In this document: one piece after another, positions 56,750 through 64,000 of the stretch
How positions within the stretch are numbered: position 1 is the stretch's first letter
Layout: each line of letters starts with the position of its first letter
Source of the DNA: Oscarella lobularis
Taxonomy: Eukaryota; Porifera; Homoscleromorpha; Homosclerophorida; Oscarellidae
Reading direction: 5' to 3'
Assembly (NCBI RefSeq): GCF_947507565.1
Contig: NC_089187.1
Location: forward strand, 930,001-994,000
Length of the DNA: 64,000 nt
Made by a program: the position numbers and the translations under genes
The notes under the pieces: generated by a model
Seen by the model: the letters and a program-made list of their open reading frames with translations, nothing else
Told to the model about the DNA's origin: nothing
Database searches by the model: none

Positions 56750-57858
56750 CTACATATATGCCTGGGGGCTCCTCGTGATCGACGCTGTAGTGTACACTTC
56801 CAGACGTTTCAATGCCACCCAACACGCAAAGGAGGTCTCAGTTGAGGCGCTAAAGATAATTTTAGCTTTTAGACGTAGTACCGAACATCACGGCATGGGA
56901 CTTCCAACTCGGTAAGGCCGCAAACACAGTCACGTCGAAAGGGACAGTGGCTGTCCTCTATTTAATATGTGGTGGATAGACGTGAATTGCCTATTGACGA
57001 AAGATGGGAAAAGAAATTTTCTCCGATTCGTTTCGTAGCACTTTCACTGGATGGCAGAGATATTTAGCAGCAATGATTAGGAAGTCTGCTCGAGATGCTT
57101 CAAAGTAGGAATCTACTTCAGTGGACACAGTGCGAGTACATACGTCACCAAGAACCAGGCAGCCGCCTTTGTACTTTCAATCGTTAAAGAGCGTCCGGCT
57201 TCATTTTTTGAAAAATTCTGCAATTTTTGGGAGAAGTCAATGGAGTCATGAGATTGCTGGCAATCCTTCTTAGAGCAGATGGTACTAACGAAGAAAGCAG
57301 AGAAAGTTAATGTGTACCTCATGCTCAGCCTGAGGAAGCCGAACCTGAATCAAACCGCTCATCTTGTTGTGGTAACGCAGAGAAAGAGGAATCTTATCCT
57401 AGGGCCCTGGGGTAGAGCTAAGCCACCAAAGCGGAATCGAAATTGAGGTCCAAAGCTAAGCAAACAGCGACCAAATCAGCTTCAAGGACGCCGCGTTTTC
57501 CAAGAGCTAACTCAGCACCTAACTCAATATATAATCAGTGCTGTTTTCATTGCTGGAGCTTCCAAGTGGGAAGATACCAGATTGTAGGTATATCTTCTGT
57601 CTCTTAATGAGACAGTTGAAATCAAAGAGTAGCATCGCTCTCACATAGCTAGACTTAATTAATTATTAGAGACCTTCTTTTCTCTTCTTGTCTCGTGCTT
57701 GTACCTTAATTAAGGAACTTGAACGCAAAGATCGCATCTTTCACCGCGGTATTATTAGGTACCATCAGAGTCATAAAGAAAAACGTGGTTAAAGTAAATC
57801 AAAGGCTAAAATGTCAGCAAGGAGCTGTTGCTAATATATCACGCCGGTGAAATGTCTG
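56750..57858. other. gene-free stretch between the two phosphorylase-death genes
   Basis: Only short frames without domains. A repeated TGATGCATCATTCATGCAG motif near 56727 and an AATTAATTA tract near 57658. No gene supported. Confidence 0.35.
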
Positions 57859-59677
57859 CTAGAGTCTCAGCAATCTGATTTCCTTGTACTTTTGAGCAAT
57901 GGAAAGTCGTCCTACGCCGTTCAGTTCACATGCTCTCAACAACTTACCAACGGTAGGTATTGTTTTTGCCGCCAGTATCCAGAGTTTAATCACTTCATGT
58001 AGTTTCGAAATCGCTGTGTCTTTGTTGATATTTATTGTCTGGACTTTTAAAGTATCTGCAATTTGCTGCCAGAAAACAAAGGCCGTGTGGCTGACAGCCA
58101 GTGCAACTTCATCGTTAACTGGAGTCTCGTCCGAAGGTAGACCGTCATCTTGCGCTGGCTTTTTTGTGCCTACTTCATCGCTAATTGGAGTCTCTTCCGA
58201 AAGTAGACTTTCGCCTGGTGTTAGAGCTTCTGGTGGTGCTGCGCTTGGTCTCGGTCTTGTCGGACCTGCTGAACATAATCCTGATGAAAAACATGCTTCT
58301 GTCATTAAACTTTTCACGATTTCATCGTAATTGTGAGCTATAGTACTTTCGCCTGGTGTTAGAGCTTCTGGTGGTGCTGCGCTTGGTCTCGGTCTTGTCG
58401 GACCTGCTGAACATAATACTGATGAAAAACATGCTTCTGTCATTAAACTTTTCACGATTTCATCGTAATTGTGAGCTATAGTGTCCCTACCTCGTTCGAA
58501 AAGGAAATCTCTACCTTTGAACAAGTGGCATACAACAGCCATTGCAGAGGCGGCGCAGTACGGTTGATAGTAATCCATTTTAGACTGAGGCGAGCCGAGA
58601 TCGGAGACGCCTTTGGCAAAGAGACGGTGAGCACGTGGCAGGTTTTTTTCAGCGCTACACAGAAAGGAATAGCCCTCCATTTCGTATCCGGCAAATTTTC
58701 TGGGTCGCTCGTCTTCGCCTATTTTCTTGAAATTGATGTTTTCATTAGCAGTGTTGCCAGAATAAACTTCAGCTATGCAAATGGCCGGATTTGTAGGATT
58801 TTTCGGAAAGTCAGTCTGTCCTCCGACTGACTTCGCTTCGACGTACTGTTGTCCTTTGCTGGTACGCTCAAGAGACATTTTTTCTCCAAAAGCGTCATTA
58901 GAAGTTACAAAGCCTTCCGTTTCTAGCTGGATTTTGCAAACCACTTCTTTGAGAGTATGGATTGAAATTGCTTCTTTCGTCCATTCGGGTTTTTCCTTCT
59001 TTATTGCCCGGTAGACGGCACCAAATGATACTGTTTTGCCAGGTGGCGGTATCTAGACCGTAGGAAAAAATGGAGAGCAAATTAGAAGACGGAAGCCGGT
59101 GACGTACTTTAGAGAGAATGAAATCGTGAAGATAAACAGGCGACGGCGTCGACGTCATGTCGTCCGGAATGAATCTCCCCCAACTGCTCTTGCTACTGGT
59201 TGCCTCGGAAGTTAGAATTTTCTTCAGACTCAAATCTATTTCGGTGAACTTGGCGCTGGCAGCGAACGTTTTATCGGCGTATTCTTTTCCGGAAGCTCTC
59301 GTTATGCAAAACGGCACGAGAACGTCTCCGAGATTGACTCCCTTTTCGTACCCGGCGCATATTCCCACCATAACAATTACCGACGGTTTGAGCGTCGTCT
59401 GCGAGATGAGCACCACTCCTTGAGCGGACGATTCGAGCCCCATCTCTGAGGCGCACGCTAATGCGATTTTTGCGGGACCGCTCTCTTTGCTTTCGAAAAA
59501 GTCGTCCCATTCGACGTAATGGATTACAACGGCGAGTTCTTTTGTTATCGTATTGAGGCAGTCTCTTTTTTCCATCGCTTTGCCAGCCGCCTTTTGAATC
59601 ACTTTTTTCGCGGCCTGTTGCTCAGGCGCAGTCACCGTAAGAACGAACAAGTCGACGTTTCCTTCGACAATGGCCAT
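57859..59677 (-). CDS. nucleoside phosphorylase-death domain fusion, copy 2
   Basis: Paralog of 54768-56372. ATG at 59677 (MAIVEGNVDLFVLTV); exon 1 ends 59108 and exon 2 runs unbroken from 59052 to the stop at 57859, so the second intron of copy 1 is absent. Phosphorylase signatures VIVMVGICAGYEKGVNLGDV and GYEMEGYSFL. Death domain FWQQIADTLKVQTINI, VIKLWILAAKTIPTVGK. The linker is expanded by two 46-residue repeats (TIAHNYDEIVKSLMTEACFS...PPEALTPGES) and shorter DEV/DDGLPS repeats. Confidence 0.8.
58205..58480. repeat. two 138-bp in-frame tandem repeats in the linker
   Basis: Units 58205-58342 and 58343-58480 are almost identical. Each encodes 46 residues of linker, so repeat number can change without breaking the frame. 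Confidence 0.85.
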
Positions 59678-59790
59678 TGTCCTTCTTTTTCCTGCTCGTA
59701 AGCACGTGCGCAATGCATAATCTAATGAACTTCATTAGACGAGTAGGGCTCCTCATTGGTCGCTAGAGCAACGCAAATAATTACTATTTA

Positions 59791-60387
59791 TTAAAAATAA
59801 TTACGTACGGGAACTAAGTCAAAATGATGACGTACGTAATGCTGTCGAAGGAGAGCTCTTATTTCACCATCCAATGCCACCTCATAGGGCGCCTTTCCGT
59901 CCTGAAATTCACGTTTATAGATTCTCTTTAATTTGAAATGAAAACGCGTCACCTTGTCTTGACATGTGACGTCAACACCCTTCTCGATCAATAGATCAAT
60001 AATTGACTTGTCTATCTTTGAATTATGTGCTGCCATATGCAATGCATTTCGTTTTCTCTAAAAAGATTTGAATAAAAAACAAATGAGGAATGAGAGAATT
60101 CTGGCTAACATTATTTCTGACAGAAACATCCGCTCCTAATTCAATTAGTTGCTGAATAACGACGAAAGAAGGATGTTCTTTACATGCGTACAATAAGGGT
60201 GTCCATCTCTCCTAAAAATAGAATTGACAAACGCAAATGCAAAATGTCGTAACAATGTGACCTGATCAACAGAATTAATATCAATGCCTTTCTCAATGAC
60301 AAGACATCGAAGAACAATGACATTCATGTTACGTCCAGCTTCAAGCTCTTAAGCTGAACTTTCACGATCGACGTCCTCTTGAGGCAT
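59791..60387 (-). CDS. small ankyrin-repeat protein
   Basis: Four short exons: MNVIVLRCLVIEKGIDINSV; ERWTPLLYACKEHPSFVVIQ with ELGADVS; KRNALHMAAHNSKIDKSIID with EKGVDVT; and DGKAPYEVALDGEIRALLRQ. The TPLLYA, ALHMAA and KAPYEVAL blocks are ankyrin helices. An ATG at 60387 (MPQEDVDRESSA) is in frame but meets a TAA before ELEAGRNMNV, so either the start is the later Met (near 60328) or this copy is broken. About 125-140 residues. Confidence 0.55.
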
Positions 60388-60579
60388 TGCTTCTTCCTAT
60401 AGGAATAGAATTCGAATATATACTATATGAATAGAACTCGAACATATCGTTCGCCAGCGGAAGTTGCGGTGAACTTTCTGTGAAACGTGCGGTTAAACGT
60501 GCGGCGAACGTTTCTTGAACAGGCAGCCTAAGGCAAACGCTCGAAATCTACGTCTACTGCATGCTTTTGTATACCGACT

Positions 60580-61797
60580 ATGAAACGTTTCCTATTGATT
60601 CTCGTTCTACAAGCGTTCGACGATGAAGGTCAGCTAATTCTGAACGCAGGAATGGGATCGATTGTTATGAAATACGCCGGCGGTACGACGGCAACGATGG
60701 ATCAAGTCATAGCAAACTTGACGAGCTCACGCAATCGAACAATGACCTCCGGGAGAAACTTTCCCACGCCCAAAACGCAAGCCAAGTCCTCAACAATACG
60801 CTGCAGCGTTTCATCACTTGTCAAGCGACGAGCAAAGGCTACCACACGTCAACGGATGAGTGCGTGTCGCTCGATCGTACCCCAATGCTCTCGCGAAGGA
60901 GAAACTCTCGAATTCCACGGAGGCTTGAATCGCTACATTTGCTCGAGCTTTCTCCTCGACACAATCAATAACATAAAGACGAGTATAAATATGATGCTAG
61001 CAGGACCAACATCGACTATAGGAGACGTCTGTCACGAAAAAAAGTGTCCGGGTAAAAAAGTGTCCGGCCGGACACTTTTTTCAGGAAAAAAATGTCCGGG
61101 TCTGAAAAAAAGTGTCCGGAACAGATTGTCATGGAAAAATGTGTCAGGGTAAAATCGTGTCCGGCCGGACCATATTTCCTGTGAAATGTCGTCCGGCCGG
61201 ACACTATTTGCGACAAACGGCGGACCTCTGACTGACATACAGGCCCGGTAATACCTTCTGCGAGCTCGAAGTAGGCTTCGCGATCCGGCGTTGCCAGTCC
61301 AGCGATTTCTGTTCCACCGCTGATGTCCACGCATCGGCGTCGTTTCCTTATATCGCCTGGAGAAGTGTCCGTCCGGACACCTTTTTCCAGAAAAAAACAG
61401 TCCGGCCGGACGCTCGGACGGATTTCTCCAGCCCCAAATGCGTCTGACGGCACGGACGACATCATACGAACACCGGCAGGTCCTTAGAAGGCCGGTCGCT
61501 TATAATACGCGTAGTAGCCAAGCTTAGAAAAACGGTTATCTGCTACCGGACGTTTTTTTTTAGACCCGGTCACTTTTTTTCAGGAAAAAGTGTCCGGCCG
61601 GACGGTTTTTTCTGGAAAAAGTTGTCCGGCCGGACACTTTTTTACCCGGACACATTTTTCCATGACACGTCTCGTCGTCGCCGGGACGAACGCGTCGGCC
61701 GCGAGCATTGAGCTGCGTCTATTGGATCTCCCAAAGCCCCAACGGCTCAAACCCCTATCGAGTCTACTGTGACATGTTCACTGATGGAGGAGGGAAC
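60580..61797 (+). pseudogene. fibrinogen-related lectin c, broken by an inserted element
   Basis: Close paralog of 51951-53177: MKRFLLILVLQAFDDEGQ, GMGSIVMKYAGGTTATMDQV, then a one-base loss (AAACTTG for AAAACTTG) and, about 165 bases further on, a four-base gain (GATC) that restores the frame before VPQCSREGETLEFHGG. At 61030 a 636-bp element interrupts TSTIGDV. After it the gene resumes (RALS... region) and ends at CDMFTDGGG. The C-terminal half is missing. Confidence 0.8.
61031..61666. mobile_element. 636-bp CCGGCCGGAC foldback element with 6-bp target duplication
   Basis: Starts GTCACGAAAAAAAGTGTCCG and ends CGGACACATTTTTCCATGAC, complementary ends. Flanked by ACGTCT at 61025-61030 and 61667-61672, an exact duplication of lectin DNA. 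Carries several GTCCGGCCGGAC palindromes and about 350 bp of unique interior. The 106-bp elements at 28516 and 48523 are short relatives. No transposase. Confidence 0.85.
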
Positions 61798-61799
61798 AA

Positions 61800-62100
61800 C
61801 TAGACCTAAAACTATCAATTTGCGATACCTACCTGCTCCTCCGTCGTCTTCAGACACCAAAACTTCTCGCTAGAGTGCAGGAAAGGCTGACATTTGCCTC
61901 GCAACGACAATGCCACAGAAAGAGTACGGGATTTCCCGAAGGTCCGGATATCGATATGCCACGCTCGATCCTCCGGCCTCCTCCAGGCTCCTCCTTGTGC
62001 ACCTCTGTTCGCCCAGCAGCCCATTCTTGCGCTAGAAAGAGTTGAACGACTGCTTGCTTACGGCCTCAGACGTCCAGAGCGTCTCACTTTCTCGCAATAG
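61800..62100 (+). repeat. dispersed exon-like repeat (copy 3 of 3)
   Basis: Matches 53315-53625 and 15545-15780 but is shifted in frame several times. Confidence 0.5.
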
Positions 62101-62327
62101 ACCCAGGCGCTGCCCGTCCTTCCGTTCTCTCACAACTCACCAAGCCGAATCGAACGCAGAGTATTCCAGAAGCAACTGCATTCGGGTACGAATCCAGCGG
62201 GAGTCGTCGCGATATCGGAAGCGAGGAAGACTTTCGGCAAATTCGCGAAGTAAGTAGATAAGAATAAGCGTTTCTGGACAAGCATTAATTCACTACACAC
62301 ACAGATATATGTCGATCGTCTCTGTCG

Positions 62328-63467
62328 TTAGTTTTTAGGTTGTTCGACAGTTGTCGTTTTGCGCAGGGGTTTTCCCTGGAGGGCTAGGTCGCGATGCCAT
62401 TGAGGCCCTGTGACCGAATCATGCGTTCCTGTTTCCTGCACAGAGTACTTGGCACTGACGCGTTTTTTGCGCGCATAAAACAAGACGATGATACATATAA
62501 TGACGAGAGCGACGGCACTTCCTGCCGTTGCTCCTGCTATGACGTTCACGCTCGCTGCGCCTGCTCCCCAAAAGAAAGGCTATCAATTGCTTTGATTTGC
62601 GTGCTAGAGCGCGAGTTGTCTTACCATTCGACTGTTCCTCAAGAGCAGGCGGTTTCATATTCGTGCCCAGAACGACCGTCACAGACGACTTGTTCTGGGC
62701 CGGGAGTAGAATTCCGTATCCGAGTAGAAAGCATTTGTAAACTCCCAAATCATTGGTCGAAAAGTTGTTGATGATCAGATACATCCCGTGCGTGTGATGG
62801 TACTTATGTGAGTTCGCTGGTAGTGGCAGCGTGTCTTTGTACCATTGGACTCGTATGTTTTTGTTTGAAATGGGGAGATTTTCTAACGATGTAATATTTG
62901 TCTGGGATGGGCACGAGAATTTGACCGTGACGTTTTCTGTGACGTCATTGACTATAACGGTCTTGGCGTCAGATATTAGTGGGACTATAGAGACATACTA
63001 GCTTTGAAATCGTGTCAACTGTTCTTGTGATGTTTGCTTACTTTCGATGCGAGGCGTTACCGGCTCGCTGTACACGGTATTGCCTTCTGGCGTGGTCACC
63101 GCACATTGGTACAAAGCGCTGTACGCGTCATACGTATTTTTACCAAGCACCGTTATTAGCTTCGATTCGCAGTTTGAACTGCGGCTGATATTGAATACGC
63201 CTTTAGAAGAACTTATCTTCTTTTGATTGATGACCCAGTCGATTGGGCATTGATGATCAGCCGGATATGTGCATTCTAATTGCGTTGAAATCTGTTGAGT
63301 GATACTGTTGTAGTGGCTTGGCGTAGAGGATTTTACGATCGGTCGAAGGCGTTCTGGACGTAAAATAATTAGGTAAATGAGTTTCTCCCACGTTTGCACC
63401 AACCTTGGAATGACCATGGCAGCAGGCAAACTGCGATTATCCAGAACAGATCGATACGCAACGTCAT
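62328..63467 (-). CDS. two-Ig-domain type I membrane receptor, copy 2, complete
   Basis: Exon 1 63467-63404: signal peptide MTLRIDLFWIIAVCLLPWSF. Exon 2 (about 63351-63042): Ig domain 1 (TQLECTYPADHQCPIDWVI, ALYQCAVTTPEGNTVYS). Exon 3 (from about 62989 to 62625): Ig domain 2 (VTVKFSCPSQTN, QWYKDTLPL, NDLGVYKCFLLGYGIL). Last exon: transmembrane helix (TAGSAVALVIICIIVLFYA) and a short tail with YSVQETG and no ITIM. Stop TAA at 62328-62330. Introns keep phase. Likely a surface recognition or adhesion receptor; ligand unknown. Convergent with lectin c, as copy 1 is with lectin b. Confidence 0.8.
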
Positions 63468-63604
63468 GTCGTCGTTTCACCTAGTGGACGTTCGTAGAGG
63501 TTTTGTCTCTACGAGGAGAAGTTAGGTTGAAGTTGATCTAGCTCTCTCCCACGTGCATGCAGCTAGTGGTCTAAAATACCGCTCACTCGCTCGACGCTTC
63601 GACA

Positions 63605-64000
63605 ATGGCGTTTGTGAAAATGTTTGCGTTTCTCTACTGGATCACTTGCGTGTACGGTTAGTTCGGTTCGGTTCGGATCTGGTTCGGATTGTAATTGGGT
63701 CACGCGCGCGGTAGTGGGCTTAGGTCGGTTCGGATCCCTGCAGTTGGATCGGTTCTGATCCAATCGGTTCGGTTAGGCGCCTGTTTGCGTTTTAAAGAGA
63801 AAATCGCTCTGATCTGAAAGATGTAGAATTTGCTCCGGTAATGTTTGCTAGATTATTTTTTTATCGAGAAACTTTATTGCCGAGCTACCCTTAATTTAAT
63901 GGTGCTCTCCCGGCCCGCGTCTCTAGCTGGCGTATACCGATTCGAGTACCTTTCCTGGATGAACTTTCAGGACCCCGAAGTTCTACCAGTGAACAGCAAA
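63605..64000 (+). CDS. secreted or membrane protein, first two exons, partial
   Basis: Exon 1 63605-63656: signal peptide MAFVKMFAFLYWITCVY with a GTTAGT donor. Exon 2 from 63927 after CTCTAG: GVYRFEYLSWMNFQDPEVLP, still open at the window end. Phase matches (one base plus two). The RFEYLSWMN start faintly recalls Notch-ligand N-termini, which is too little for a call. The intron is rich in GGTTCGG repeats. Confidence 0.5.

Noticed and set aside
1-64000. CRISPR arrays, bacterial operons, rRNA
   Set aside because: No regularly spaced repeats, ribosome-binding sites or rRNA signatures; gene structure is eukaryotic throughout.
1-64000. Retroviral or LTR elements, Polintons and LINE coding regions
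   Set aside because: No reverse transcriptase, integrase, capsid or long terminal repeat pairs were recognised; the mobile DNA seen is short and non-coding.

Overview
The window is animal nuclear DNA: GT-AG (and some GC-AG) spliced genes with short introns, and typical metazoan products (Kelch-like, RBPJ, CSPG4, Frizzled-CRD receptor kinase, fibrinogen-related lectins, CARD and death domains, Ig receptors). The compact genes, the innate-immunity repertoire and the receptor-kinase family suggest a sponge or another early-branching animal. That assignment is inference. One 200-base assembly gap lies at 54424-54623.

Layout. 0-9 kb: a Kelch-like gene whose 5' end abuts a 1.66-kb foldback element, two membrane-protein genes and a multi-exon CARD-KH gene, all on the minus strand. 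9-26 kb: a decaying duplicated region. Two blocks (11.86-15.78 and 22.86-25.81 kb) each carry a copy of a small secreted-peptide precursor gene plus fragments of the CARD gene. Between them lie two damaged copies of a Frizzled/FN2-domain receptor tyrosine kinase. The precursor in the second block looks intact and reads like an amidated neuropeptide precursor. In the first block the gene is split by a pogo-like MITE. 25.8-28.5 and 48.6-53.2 kb: a tandem MFS transporter + fibrinogen-related gene pair. The first fibrinogen-related gene is cut in two by about 20 kb of DNA.

That 20-kb segment (28.5-48.6 kb) is bounded by two near-identical 106-bp palindromic elements, with a near-perfect 6-bp repeat at the outer edges. 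It holds RBPJ (both ends missing), CSPG4 (3' end missing, one stop), an NTPase-TPR gene (several frameshifts), a TPR-like gene and RMND1 (both look intact), a TBC gene (one frameshift), SNRNP40 (only its 5' part), a serine-rich gene and EARS2 (frameshifts). 53-64 kb: a duplicated immune-like cluster of fibrinogen-related lectins, two-Ig-domain receptors, two nucleoside phosphorylase-death domain genes and an ankyrin gene, ending with the start of a secreted protein gene.

The most interesting items are the amidated-peptide precursor, the 20-kb insertion between matched palindromic elements, the CARD-KH and phosphorylase-death fusions, and the long foldback in the Kelch-like gene's upstream region.
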